Source of the DNA: Beroe forskalii | Lineage: Eukaryota; Ctenophora; Nuda; Beroida; Beroidae | Assembly (NCBI GenBank): GCA_011033025.1 | Contig: WFMF01000043.1 | Coordinates: 496,001 to 560,000 of the forward strand | DNA: 64,000 nt | Reading direction: 5' to 3' | In this document: positions 12,201 to 21,441 of the stretch, piece by piece | Layout: the number at the start of each line of letters is the position of its first letter | Numbering within the stretch: the first letter of the stretch is position 1 | Notes under the pieces: generated by a model | What the model saw: the letters and a program-made list of their open reading frames with translations, nothing else | The model's database searches: none | Told to the model about the DNA's origin: nothing | Position numbers and translations under genes: made by a program

Positions 12201-13963
12201 CACGAGCTTCGTTCCACGAGCACCTGATTGAGGTAGGAATATAACTATAGGGCATAGGCCATAGGATGGAGTAATAAAATATTTTTGTTGACTGTCGAGC
12301 ACCTGGATCGACCCAAGACATCCCTGAGTCCTGATGCAGGATCTATGATTTGGGTCATTTCAATTCTTACGATGATGGACAACGTCGTGGCGACTGAAAC
12401 AAATCAAACCATGAAATCTCGCTTCAGGATTCTTTCGGCATGCATTTTAAATCGGGCTCATGTGAAATATTTGTCTTACAGTGAGCAATCCTTCTGTGAT
12501 TGAGCCCTTGGCTTCTGTGAGTATTTTAATCTACAAACTACAGTACAGAAGTGCTGTAGTTTGGACCGTCTATATCTTTTTGTAATACAAAAGGCAACGA
12601 AATGAGCGAAATGAACGCCATGGCTCAAACTAAATAAATGGTGCAAACAAGCTAATATTTTTACCACAACTTACAGAAATTTGTAAATAAATCTTAAATA
12701 GTTATATGTCTCCCATTAAAACTCTAATAAGGCAGTGAAATACGCCTCTTACAAGTGAATGAGCTGTTGTTCGGCGCTTATCGTCAGCTGTGTTGTGAAA
12801 GAAAAAGGAAAATATTTAAAAAACGAAAACATTTTATTAAAAACGCCATGGCCCAAATTAAATAGTAAATCCTACTCACCTCATCTGCTCGGGTTTTATC
12901 CCGGCCGGTGCGAAGCCCTGGTCTGCATCGCAGTTTACGGTGAGGACCAGGTGTTTGCCATCCTCTTCCAGGCTCAGAGATCCAGCAGAGACCTCCGAGT
13001 CATCACTGAGGGAATTGTAGAATTTTATAGATTCAAATGTGTGCTCCCAACCAAATTTCCAGATGTAAACGGACCGGTTCAAAATGTAAGTTGTTACTTA
13101 CTCAGAACAAGCATTGTGGAATTTTATAGGTTCAAATGTGGGCTTTGAACTCATTTGGCCCGATTTAAACGGGCTGATAGAAAGCGTAAATAATTACGCC
13201 AAACCAAGAAACACTATCACTTATCAGCGTGGCAAAATCAATTTGTAAATCATGAGTTCACAAAATGATAGTAACTTTTGGAAAGAAAACATTCGCCTTC
13301 CAGGGAAAATATTCAACGTTTCGATAGTTTTTAGATTATTAAGTTAAAACTTACAATGGGTGAACGCCAACAGGAGTTTCAATGGGCGGGCATTGTTTAA
13401 AGTCTATTACATCGACACTGTAAACACTCTGAAAATAATACCAATTATTAGATACAACTTATTTATCCCCCAATCACCGTTTGTTTTTTAATGACCTTTT
13501 TGAAATAGCATGGCTAAATCGATATTTTTCGATATCCATAATAGTAATTCATACGAGCACCATACGGCCTTCTGTTGACATTCATACAAATGTCTGAATT
13601 AACCATGATCAAGTTATAAATTAGATTGCAACAGCCGTAATTTCATTTATATTTTCTCAGTTTTTTTCATTGAATCGGCATCTGGATAAAACCTTCCTTG
13701 TAATAAATGAATAAAGATCAGAAATATCATAATGACGGGAGAAATAGGGCGCCTTCTTCATTTGATCAACGTTTCGATTAATGCCCCATTGACACGAGGA
13801 CCCAAAAATATTTTTCCAACAAATGACAAATAAATTATCTGAATGATAGTGATATCACTGAACACTATCGGGTGATAAGTTTGGGCGCCCATGTCCAACC
13901 GATAATAGGGTACCCCCGAACGTGTCTTACCGATATCAGGAATAGTACAAGGGAGAACCTCAT
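12..13963 (-). CDS. Large secreted/surface protein: signal peptide, sushi, GCC-like, SRCR and ~14 Ig domains (3' end beyond window)
   Basis: Exons read on the minus strand (high to low): 13931-13963, 13355-13428, 12880-13005, 12138-12223, 11562-11851, 11077-11358, 10674-10840, 10271-10484, 10016-10128, 8918-9045, 8535-8727, 8280-8358, 7866-8056, 7488-7698, 7050-7153, 6713-6861, 6347-6485, 5319-5499, 4926-5047, 4116-4194, ~3635-3996, ~3103-3207, 1765-2847, 1257-1551, 811-1161, 358-663, 12-219. Nearly every junction is GT-AG with compatible phase, which is the main support for the chain. Ig modules are bounded by phase-1 introns, the usual signature of exon-shuffled extracellular domains. The protein should enter the secretory pathway; the membrane anchor or tail, if any, lies beyond base 1. 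Roles in adhesion, allorecognition or immunity fit the domain set but are inference. I do not recognise a named orthologue. Frame breaks near 1378, 3700, 3900, 10800 and 11128 interrupt the model. Confidence 0.85.
358..663 (-). CDS. Ig domain exon (single-exon module)
   Basis: A 306-bp phase 1-1 exon encodes ITLTCSLTN, VAWYNGD and DKTFKCSSTI, a complete Ig domain. Confidence 0.85.
811..1161 (-). CDS. Ig domain exon (single-exon module)
   Basis: A 351-bp phase 1-1 exon encodes ATITCTFSG, SVTWTVIED and TTYSCSITLG, a complete Ig domain without an internal intron. Confidence 0.85.
1257..1551 (-). CDS. Ig domain exon with a frame break
   Basis: One exon encodes a whole Ig domain: AIYTCVATVD, GLEWKRG, then TLSALATSDSGNDYGC in a second frame. 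One extra base near 1378 (in the GCAGGAACG context) separates the halves. Outer introns are phase 1 on both sides. Confidence 0.78.
1765..3207 (-). CDS. Cluster of about four Ig domains, mostly one large exon
   Basis: Exon ~3103-3207 carries the first half of an Ig domain (NVIMQCSIGVG, then a Trp split by the intron). Exon 1765-2847 finishes that domain (TSAGTYKCEF) and adds three more without introns: AELALTCTLE/NNGQYECLF, VTIACEV/DTTYTCSL and VDLFCQTEW/GKTYKCVV. The six upstream Ig domains are each split by an intron, so this 1.08-kb exon suggests intron loss or a different duplication history. The join between the two exons is slightly out of phase as I read it. Confidence 0.8.
3635..4194 (-). 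CDS. SRCR domain (exons 4116-4194 and ~3635-3996)
   Basis: Exon 4116-4194 (GGYKESQDVIND) joins in phase 2 to an exon reading SDFKLVDSNGKPS, then GGTVCDDYFSDNSAAAICRD, NIGLDNVVCSSPYWSSCTW and SHNCHHGEDVFLTC. This is the scavenger receptor cysteine-rich pattern: VCDD, AAxxCR-x-x-G, and C-x-H-x-E-D-V. The pieces lie in three frames, so two one-base breaks are likely, near 3900 and 3700. SRCR domains are extracellular ligand-binding modules common in invertebrate immune-type receptors. Exon ends are approximate. Confidence 0.75.
4220..4410 (-). other. Possible extra exon, Cys/Trp-containing, frame-broken
   Basis: Between Ig6 and the SRCR exon, the minus strand reads MSIEQCVEL in one frame and DFVLAKNVTWQAMG in another, with plausible AG and GT flanks. 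MSIEQCVE recalls the start of a WSC-type domain. The frame break and lack of a clear partner make this tentative. Confidence 0.25.
4926..5499 (-). CDS. Ig domain 6 (exons 5319-5499 and 4926-5047)
   Basis: The first exon has VTITCEYSGTD and VTWFVGG, and the second has SDAATTIKCKYAF. The internal intron is phase 2. The acceptor of the first exon (CCCTCAG) and the first bases of that exon are the unit that is tandemly repeated in the intron just upstream (5486-5750). Confidence 0.85.
5486..5750. repeat. ~34-bp minisatellite spanning the Ig6 splice acceptor
   Basis: About seven degenerate copies of a unit containing GTTCAGTCAGAACTGAGGG. On the minus strand this is CCCTCAG followed by TTCTGACTGAAC, that is, the splice acceptor plus about 12 bases of exon 5319-5499. 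The array runs away from the exon into the intron, so the intron holds several acceptor copies. Confidence 0.85.
6347..6861 (-). CDS. Ig domain 5 (exons 6713-6861 and 6347-6485)
   Basis: The first exon has YTFTCLYEGN and PTWNYQG. The second has SATSGGTVECSFPF, where the usual Tyr before the second Cys is replaced by Val-Glu. The internal intron is phase 0. Confidence 0.82.
7050..7698 (-). CDS. Ig domain 4 (exons 7488-7698 and 7050-7153)
   Basis: The first exon has ASLSCTVKNP and VTWYLVDPE, and the second has SNGGSYKCSATY. The internal intron is phase 2. A Ser-rich loop (SAASAAGG) follows the Trp strand. Confidence 0.85.
7866..8358 (-). CDS. Ig domain 3 (exons 8280-8358 and 7866-8056)
   Basis: The first exon has VTLSCSVVGD and ends within the C-strand Trp codon (TNTMA plus a split TGG). 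The second has VSDSGSYGCVAVF. The internal intron is phase 2 and completes the Trp codon exactly, strong support for the splice sites. Confidence 0.85.
8535..9045 (-). CDS. Ig domain 2 (exons 8918-9045 and 8535-8727)
   Basis: The first exon has LQITCSMEID and AISWKLGD, and the second has LDSAGTYTCDGVY. The internal intron is phase 0 and the outer introns phase 1. All Ig hallmark residues are present: Cys, Trp, and D-x-A-x-Y-x-C in the form DSAGTYTC. Confidence 0.85.
9852..9908. repeat. AT-rich perfect-ended hairpin
   Basis: A 57-bp inverted repeat with CCACATGCATAATA at one end and TATTATGCATGTGG at the other, containing nested ATGCAT palindromes. It lies in the long intron between Ig1 and Ig2. 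It may be a MITE remnant or a chance AT-rich palindrome. Confidence 0.7.
10016..10484 (-). CDS. Ig domain 1 (exons 10271-10484 and 10016-10128)
   Basis: The first exon carries the B-strand Cys and C-strand Trp (TATLTCTVEAS, GINWFKD). The second carries the F-strand motif DDVGSYSCTVDY. The intron inside the domain is phase 2, and the outer introns are phase 1, so the whole domain is a symmetrical 1-1 module. The V/I-set-like Cys/Trp/Tyr-x-Cys arrangement is intact. Confidence 0.85.
10674..10840 (-). CDS. Sushi/CCP module 2 exon
   Basis: The C-terminal two thirds read TAVTITCDTGYTYG, SSEITCTQG and NFPASCR, a good CCP pattern (Cys, GY, Cys, Cys). The start, ICMPPSLVSARTV, which supplies the first Cys and PP, is in a neighbouring frame, so an indel near 10800 probably splits the domain. 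It follows the GCC-like module directly, a pairing also seen in SVEP1-type proteins. Confidence 0.7.
11077..11358 (-). CDS. Exon with furin-like site and GCC2/GCC3-type Cys-rich module
   Basis: The exon opens with SNSRRKRSDFDFSQLDD. RRKR followed by Ser-Asp fits a proprotein-convertase site at the start of the exon. Next comes a Cys-rich segment (GCKTCGAGTYADQSAETC, VGCGYDEYSEG, NECTACDSEQ) of the ephrin-receptor/GCC2-GCC3 type. The expected ending, GTLEEQSDSSDDCQ, is present but in another frame, so a one-base loss is likely near 11128. The donor is GTGAGT at 11076. Confidence 0.7.
11562..11851 (-). CDS. Exon of unassigned extracellular module, acidic with four cysteines
   Basis: A 290-bp exon with a CTCGCAG acceptor and a GTGAGT donor encodes about 97 residues, including FTGCDSASGKAGWEEM, LVLCTANNHC and VVCEGNEVKVEIKA, then a charged, probably helical end (DEQKELLSRIADFLADYKI). 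I do not recognise the fold. It sits between the first sushi module and the basic cleavage-like site, so it may form part of a cleavable N-terminal region. Confidence 0.7.
12138..13428 (-). CDS. Sushi/CCP-like module 1 (three exons)
   Basis: Exons 13355-13428, 12880-13005 and 12138-12223 join in frame (phases 2, 2 and 1). Together they give four cysteines in sushi order: FKQCPP, LTVNC, EQMRC and TPHC, with a GF.P.G stretch after the second Cys and a Trp-rich segment (WVWDHYH) before the fourth. Sushi/CCP domains are disulfide-bonded extracellular modules that bind proteins or glycans. The spacing is looser than in a textbook CCP, so this is a domain-level guess on solid exons. Confidence 0.65.
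13931..13963 (-). CDS. First coding exon with signal peptide
   Basis: The exon encodes MRFSLVLFLIS and ends at a GTAAGA donor. The next exon joins in phase 0 and continues SVYSVDVIDF, giving a short basic start, a hydrophobic core and a small-residue region (SSVYS) suited to signal peptidase cleavage. This fixes the translation start of the Ig/SRCR gene. The promoter should lie just above 13963; no TATA box was identified with confidence. Confidence 0.75.
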
Positions 13964-16900
13964 CCAAGTTTATTTTATGCAGCGTCTTCTTCTAACTAAA
14001 AGATGTTTAGATTCGTTATTTTGATGGATTTTGAAACTGGAAAATAAGAAGATAATGATGAAATATCGAGTAATAATTGTACGATACAAGACTGAGGCAT
14101 TATCATGCGAGGCGAATTCGAGTGATATTTAATATCTTTGAGTTTTGATTGCCAGGCCTGCAAAAGGCTGTGAAAATCTTCAATTTTTGTAGCAAATTAT
14201 GCAATTGTGTAAAGTTATACTAGTGAGGGGCAAAAAATAACTGAGCATATGCAAAAAAATGAAAAAATAAATATTATTTTGGAAAATAGAAGAGACTGAG
14301 AACAATCAAAGCAAAATGGTGAATGTATCAGACGAGCTATTTGGCGCCTGCTACAGATAAAGTGTTGTTTTTTCCACCTGTTTGTGGAAATTTTGAATTT
14401 CCAAACTCTTTGTGCCCAGAACGATGAATTGTGATTTGCGTGTAAGCTTGGTCCAGGTTTTGCACAAACACAATGAAGCGGGACTTCCAGCAGACAAAGC
14501 AAACATTGAATCATTGCGCCCTAAATTCATTCTCCATTTCAGTCCCTTTTGAGTTGTGCAGGGTAGAAAATTAACTTGCTTCCAAATATGTTGGGATTTA
14601 TTCCCTCTAAATTTCTCGAAGTGAAATAAATTTCTCGGAATGGAACGGATAGAGAGTTGTTTTAGGACAGCTATAGAAAAATCATTTCCCCATGAACGGT
14701 TATGAAAAATAAAAGTTGTTAAATAGAGGATTACAGGACCACCTTTACCCTAATAAAGCTAAAAAGCTAAAAGCACGGTGCAAGAGGGAAACGAAAGTGG
14801 AAAATATTTGCCAAATATTCACATCCGACTGGAATGCAAAGATCCTCCCTGTATAACTTTAAAACTATGATTTCTCATGTCTGTCACTAGCGCTTTACGT
14901 CATAATGTACAACATTAATGTGAACTATCGCGATGTCATAATTCGATTGTTGCTTGGGAATTCTTAATGTAAACATTGCTCAAAACAAAAACGAATACCA
15001 AAGCAAAACCCGATTAATCGAGAAGGGATGTTTCGCATATTTTCTAAAGAGCGTTTGGCCCTCTTTTTGAACCCTCTTCTCCGTAATCCTATCTAGAGTA
15101 GTTGTATTTCTGGCAATAACATGTAGCACGGTGTAACGTAATCATTACAAAACTTCTTCTTCCTCCCCCAACCAAAAGCAATGAAATAGCTGCAATGAAA
15201 TAGCGGCTATTCTTGGAATAACTATTCTTTAGATCACTATCTAACCTAGTTACTCATGTGAACAAGGTGAAGTATAGGAAAATGTGACAGCATACTATCC
15301 TAATGGTTATAGATCACGTACGTACATGGAGATAAGTACAGCAGATTTGTGTTTATGGGCTACTCAAGAAAAGTATGAGATTTCCTAATTCAAATGAAAT
15401 CAAAGAAGACATCATAGGTTGTACTATCAGTATTGAACCACTTTTTACGGATATAGTTATCTGATTTACGACCAAATAATTTTCAAAAAGAGTAAAAATG
15501 AAGTATATTTTAGCAAAAGCCAAGTATTGAACTACATAGTAAGCTAGTTTAATCTTAATAAGTTAACTTAATATCTAATTTAAGTTTAAGTGAACTATCA
15601 AACTGTTTGAATTTAAATTAACTATTTGAGTGTAAGTAAACCAACTGCCACAGCCTCAGCATGACCCATATACGCCTCGGATCGATCGATGCTGCGAAAG
15701 TAAAATCCGCTACCAGGAACAATATATCGAGATCCGGTGCAACACAAACAAATTAGTGTTATCTAGTGCAGCGCATAATCCGATTATTGACGCTACGTCA
15801 CCTCGATAATCGCGTTATGTTTACATAACCCGGCATGACGTGACGTGTTTGTTTTTGTTGTGATCCCCGCACTGTCCCATGTGACGCATGGATCCTATCA
15901 ATCGAATTACTTGCAATAGATTATTACGATGTGGAGAGGGCAGAGAGAGAGGGGTGCCGGTTATGATAGAGGAGAGAGAGAGAGGGGTGATGGATTTTCA
16001 GAATTCCCAAGACAACTCATTAGTCTGGTGATTGAAAGAGATGGAGACTGGGAGAGAGGAGGGTGATCAGTGACGTACGAATTCCTTGTCTCTACCTGAT
16101 AGAGTAAAGCAGTAGTTCGTAATTAGATTTGGAGTTTCGCCCAACGTACAGTTTCCAAAAATAAACACCGGGGCCGCTATCTGTGATAGTACTGTGAGAG
16201 GTCACGCGAGAGAAATATAAACATCGGATCATGGATGGTGATGTCATTATCAGGTATCAAAGTGCGAAACTGATGACAAAGAACCCTACATAGTTTTAGT
16301 CACGTATTAAGATGCCTGGGGTTACGTCTGGAGGACCAGTGATCAGTGATCTGTGCACGTGCCTCGGAATATGAGAAAAGGAGAAAGGATATTGAAAAAG
16401 GAGTAAGGATATTGAAAAGGGGAAAGGATATTGAATGAAAGAGACATTCCACTCTTTCGAAAGTATATGGGAATGGGTAGTGCTGAGTAAAATAAGATAT
16501 TCCTCAGAACAAATCAGTCTTTCGGTTGAAGGGAAGAATGAAGCATGAGGCACCTGATTTGACGAAAGATGTGAGAAAAGAGGCCGCATTCCATTGAGAT
16601 CGGGATTGGTATGTAAATAAAAAGGAACTGAATCCAGTGTTCTCAAGAAACCGGTTAGCTATAAAATTGTTGAGAACTGGGCAATATATTGGACGTTGGA
16701 TCTCACGAGATCCAAGGAAAGAATGCTAGTATCTGACCATCTGATTCATCCAAGTTCCGCATTACGTATTCTGTAGAGGGTAGTTTTTATATCGGGTGAA
16801 CTGTGAAGTGTAATCTCGTTTTGAGTACCCGAGTTCATGGATCACGGGAATCTGTTGTCTGAAGCTCTTTCCTGAAGCAGGAAATCCTGCACATTCCAGT

Positions 16901-17881
16901 TCCTGCCTCTTACATTCCATCTATTTTCACATTCACCAATGCCACAATACCAATAATGGAAGTCAGTTTCAGGATAACTAGTAACTACGGGCATTTACTC
17001 ATTGAAAGTTCGGAGGTTCTGAGAGGGTGCACGACTATGAAAGAACTCATGCAGTACACCATGCACATTGAAATGCTTATTTTCAGGTTAGCAATCGAGC
17101 TGGGGTTTCCTCCTTTATTCATTCGATATTTTGATTGAGGCCCTGTGAGAGTTTATGGGCAATGAAAAGCTATGCAACAAAATTCTATTGGTACGCAATG
17201 AAATAGGTACCTACCAACTTTGAAGAAGTTATGAAATACATAGGCATGCGCCTATCCGGTCCAGTTTGGGATACTCTCCGAGGAAGTAGCTGAGTAGCTC
17301 GGGAATGTACCCGATTTAGACCCGCAGTACGAAGGCCTGAGCCAATATGGACTCGATCAGGCAAGTTTTCTGTGCACTATGGATACCCATGAAAACGTCA
17401 GAGGGTTCTATAAGAATTTTATAAAACCCAGTTTAATGAAACGTCGCAAAATTCGTCGTTACTGCTTTAAATTTTGATGATTGGTTATTGCACGTGCTTA
17501 ATTTGCCGTAATTTTAATGTTTATAGTCCAGGGCCCAAAATTCAAATTTACTCAGCGATTTAAGTTTACGTAGGATTATGTTTACTTGTTTATGATAGCT
17601 GACTCTTAGTCTTTCGCGCCATTTCACGTCCCTAAAGTCAAAGTGGTTAAACCACGTGTCTTTTTGTCCAAACAACAGACAGAAACCACAACAAACAGCT
17701 TCCATAAGACCTGGTTGTGTAAACAAGAGCACTCATTGCCTAATTAATTCAGCAGGCTGCTTGGCCTTGTCAAGACTTTAATTGTGTTACAGAAACATGA
17801 GTTATCAAGGCATAGATGGTTGCGTGCTAAAGATTAGAAGGTTAATTTGCACCACAATTTGCCCTCATTGATCTATGATAT

Positions 17882-19735
17882 TGACGTCACTGTTCTCTCT
17901 TTCTTGCAATGCACGTTGATTTTCAACAATCAGCAGTCACCAATCCCCACTGAAACTGATAACCGATCACCACGTCAACTGTCAGGTGTAATGTAAACAT
18001 CGGAACCACAAAGTAAATGAATAGTTGTGGGCGGGCGAAAAGTGAAAAGGCAATTGTTTATGTTCTTAATTATGATGACGTGCAATGTTGTGGTTGAGGT
18101 TCGCCAGAGGGACGAGGGTTATTGGTTAATTAACAAGCTGTTATGTTTGACTTATCATGTTTCAATCATGACAGCCTGTTAAGAAAGATCAACATTATGT
18201 GGCTGAAAATACGTTTTATTGAGTTCTGATATTGTTCAAATTACAATATCAGTGGTTTTATTGATGATCGATATGATTGATGGACGAAATCTTTAGATTT
18301 TAGATAAATGCAAGGAAACGCGATTGGTAAAGTTTTGCAGGAAATGACAATTGATCAGGAAATGAAGGACGATTCGTTCCGTTAAAGCAAAATTTTTATT
18401 GAGTAGTGTGCGAAGCAGCGATTATTGATGATGTAATATTTCGTGACGTCAGAGCATTTCCTTGGAATTTGAAGGCAAGTTTCATTCCCACCGTACGTCA
18501 TCGCTGGCGGGCTACCGCAGGAATTCATTTTTCCCGGAATTGTATCCACGGTCTACCTAATTCTAAATCGTATCGGGATTCTGATGCATTGTGCGGTATC
18601 AAGACCTGAGTTTAATTAAATCTCTTTTTTGACGTCGCTCTGATTAATTTACAAAGTCTATTCATTTCTCTCGTCATATCGAGCCTACAGAACCAATCAC
18701 GAGTACCTATATAGTATTGTCATCAATTCACAGCATTGAGATGTTATAATTGCGTCAAATTTCGCTGCCTTGCGAGGAACATACTAGAAATGACGTGATC
18801 AATAAATGAATGGGCCTGGATGAAAAATCTGAGCCCGTTTTCTAAGACAATGACGTGGGTAGTATCTAATTCTAAAACGAGAAATGGACGATGTTCCCTG
18901 CCAGTGAAATCAAGGAGAGAAAATGGAAAATTTGGGAGGAAATGCAATTTCAATAGAGAACTTAGAGTTGAAAAGTTGGAGTCATAGGAATGTTCACGAT
19001 TTCATCATCTATCGAACTGATGTTTTCACGAAATTAGTTGATTGTGCATGATATAATCTGCAGGTCAAAATTCCCAATAGTATGCAATCATGGAACCGAT
19101 CAAATGATTCATAGTGCCAGGTGCAGCTCCAGTCCCAGCTTTCTATAGTCTCATAATAATATCCTGTAAAGCACGAGATCGTCAAATTGGCTCTTTTGTG
19201 GTGCTTTATTAAACATTCAAATTGATGATACTTGACGTCAAATTCGAAATAGATGACGATTTATCGTTGCTAGTGCTACAAACAGGCCCACAGTTGTCAA
19301 ACGCCACAGAAAGCCTCTTAAATAAAAGCATGGCGAAAATTTCAAAACTAAGAATTGTAACTGAGAACCAATGCTTTTTTGACCGACATTCTGTTTGCAT
19401 TGTTTCGTGCTGACGTAAAACGTAACGTATCCATGTCAAAGTGCCAAAAACCTGCCTTCTTCATTTTTCGGCTCAGAAATCATGTCGCCATTCTTATGAA
19501 ACTTTTTTCCGAGCAATCTATTTTTATTTATTCATGTCACAAACAAGTTATTTACGATGACGCCATTCTCACGGCTTACAAAGGTGAATTATTGACACCA
19601 AATAGTCTTTATTTCATGCACTGCCTATAGAGTTTCTGACTGTGAAATGCAGTGTTTGACGTTGAGATGCTTACGAAGGGCCGTGTTGTACCACCCCTAG
19701 GTGCAGCAGAGTGTTGTCATGGAGTTGTGACGTCA
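17882..19735. promoter_or_regulatory. Cluster of four perfect CRE motifs (TGACGTCA)
   Basis: Exact TGACGTCA occurs at 17882-17889, 18444-18451, 19233-19240 and 19728-19735. An 8-mer is expected about once per 65 kb in random sequence, so four in 1.9 kb is notable. The motif is the canonical CREB/ATF site. Function here is inferred. Confidence 0.45.
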
Positions 19736-19868
19736 TGGGAACGTCAAGCACTCGTGAGGAGGGCATTGACAAGCCCACCCAGACACATAGCTCCCTAGGG
19801 CATTAGTACATGGCAATGCAGACAGGTTCAACCATCTGCACTTCGGTCGCGGTGAGTGTATTATAATA

Positions 19869-20006
19869 CATAGATACTTGCCAGATCGGGTCCATATTGG
19901 TTTAGAACCTCGCCCTACGGGCTGTGGGTCTACACCGGATACCTCCCTCGCGCTTCGCCCTAGGGAAGTATCCCTAAATGGACCTGATTGGCGCGTGTCT
20001 ATGTTT
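19869..20006. repeat. Imperfect hairpin, MITE-like
   Basis: The left side, CATAGATACTTGCCAGATC followed by GGGTCCAT, mirrors the right side, ATGGACCTGATTGGCGCG then TGTCTATG. The middle is rich in short GC palindromes (CTACGGGCTGTGGG, CGCCCTAGGG). It may be a small foldback element; no target duplication was resolved. Confidence 0.4.
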
Positions 20007-21344
20007 TTTAATGGACACTGGACAGGATAGACAAATAAGGTAACCTCTCGCGAACCATTTGACAGAGTCTAGGTAAATATAGAATTTAAAAACTTCAACC
20101 ACTTTTTGATCTCATTGTTATGAGTATTTACGTTTTTGAGTTCCCTTGCAGATTCCAAGAAAAACAAGTCCTATAACAATTGTAAAAATCAAATTTCAGT
20201 AATCAAAGATGTACAAAAATAATCTTTAAAATTATTGGCAAACAGTCAAACACAGATCAGATTAACTATCAATATCATGAAAGGTATAAAAATTATAAAA
20301 ATCAAATCTATATGATTAAAAATATTCATTTAAAAATTAAAATTGGTGATTAAAAATTACAAAAAAAATCTGGAAATTATAATAGAAACTGTGATGATTA
20401 TTTTATCACTGGAAGTCATTGTCAATTTTGGAAAATCTTGCTCCATTCAAGCTTTTAAATTCGTTGTCCAAAAACAACTTAAAATTCAAGAACAGCTCCT
20501 CCCGCTATCTTCTGTTAGGGCCTGCATTTTGGACTAGCTTTAGACTTGCAGTTAATCGGATCTTGACGTCTAACTAATTTAATTGAAATAAATTCCCGTC
20601 ATTTAATTGAAATAATTCCCATCACACACCGTTCTACAAAAATATTAGATATGTACTAAAGACCCTCTGCAAAATAATTTAGCGTCATAAATTCACTATT
20701 CTAAGTCACGACCGATGACACCTGCCATCTGATTGCTGCAATTTGACTCATTGGCATCGACAAATAATCTTAAGAATTTAGGAAGATATTAATATTTCTC
20801 ATAAAATATCTGAAAAAGCCACCACGTTCCTAATGCCAGCTAAAGATCTGGAAAAATATCATTATCAGACGATGCAATAGACGGTGACATCTTTAACAGA
20901 AATAAAGATAGGTGACATCTTTATCATAGATTAAGATGAGGAATTGATGATTTGTACTGTTTTCTCGCTATTTTAATCTCTCTAACATTTACCCTTTTAG
21001 CCTTGTAGGCATCCTACGTCAAATTTATGACATATCCGAAGGCAAGATTTCTTTAAAAATTTAAGATGTTCAGATCCAACATAAATGAGGTGATTTGGCG
21101 AAAGACCTATCAAATTGATTTAATCGCAGGATATAATAAGCGTTTAAAATCAAACTGATAGTCACCAGTGTTCATGACTCAAGCGTTTAAAAATAGAAAA
21201 GATGTCATCGTTCGAGTGTCTTATCCAAACTTTAATTATCTGAAATGAATATCAAAAAGGAGCCCCTCTTTTGATTCGTCTCCAAATCCGTACTATCAGG
21301 AGACCCAAGATCCACCATTATTGTCTCTTGAAGGAGGGATTCTG

Positions 21345-21441
21345 TTAAAATTCTGCCTTGACTGGAGTGACTTTGAACATCTTGCAAGACCCACTGGGAG
21401 GTAGGAAGGCAGATATAGATCCCTTTGCAACTCCGAGGTTC
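21345..21441 (-). CDS. GH27 terminal exon, copy 1 (duplicate)
   Basis: Encodes NLGVAKGSISAFLPPSG, SCKMFKVTPVKAEF and a stop. The acceptor is CTATTTCAG. It pairs in phase with either penultimate exon copy. Confidence 0.8.

Larger units (their letters stand above)
13964..21344. other. Gene-poor intergenic stretch
   Basis: No exon with recognisable family motifs and splice sites was found on either strand; the short open frames look random. It holds a GA-rich patch (about 15935-16060), a cluster of CRE motifs (17882-19735) and an imperfect 140-bp hairpin (about 19869-20006). Regulatory DNA of the Ig/SRCR gene, transcribed leftward from 13963, should lie here. Confidence 0.6.

Noticed and set aside
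13758-13967. Open frame beginning MDEVLPCTIPDIGKT at 13967, overlapping the signal-peptide exon
   Set aside because: It reads through the donor into the intron; the neighbouring frame gives a proper signal peptide and a phase-matched next exon.
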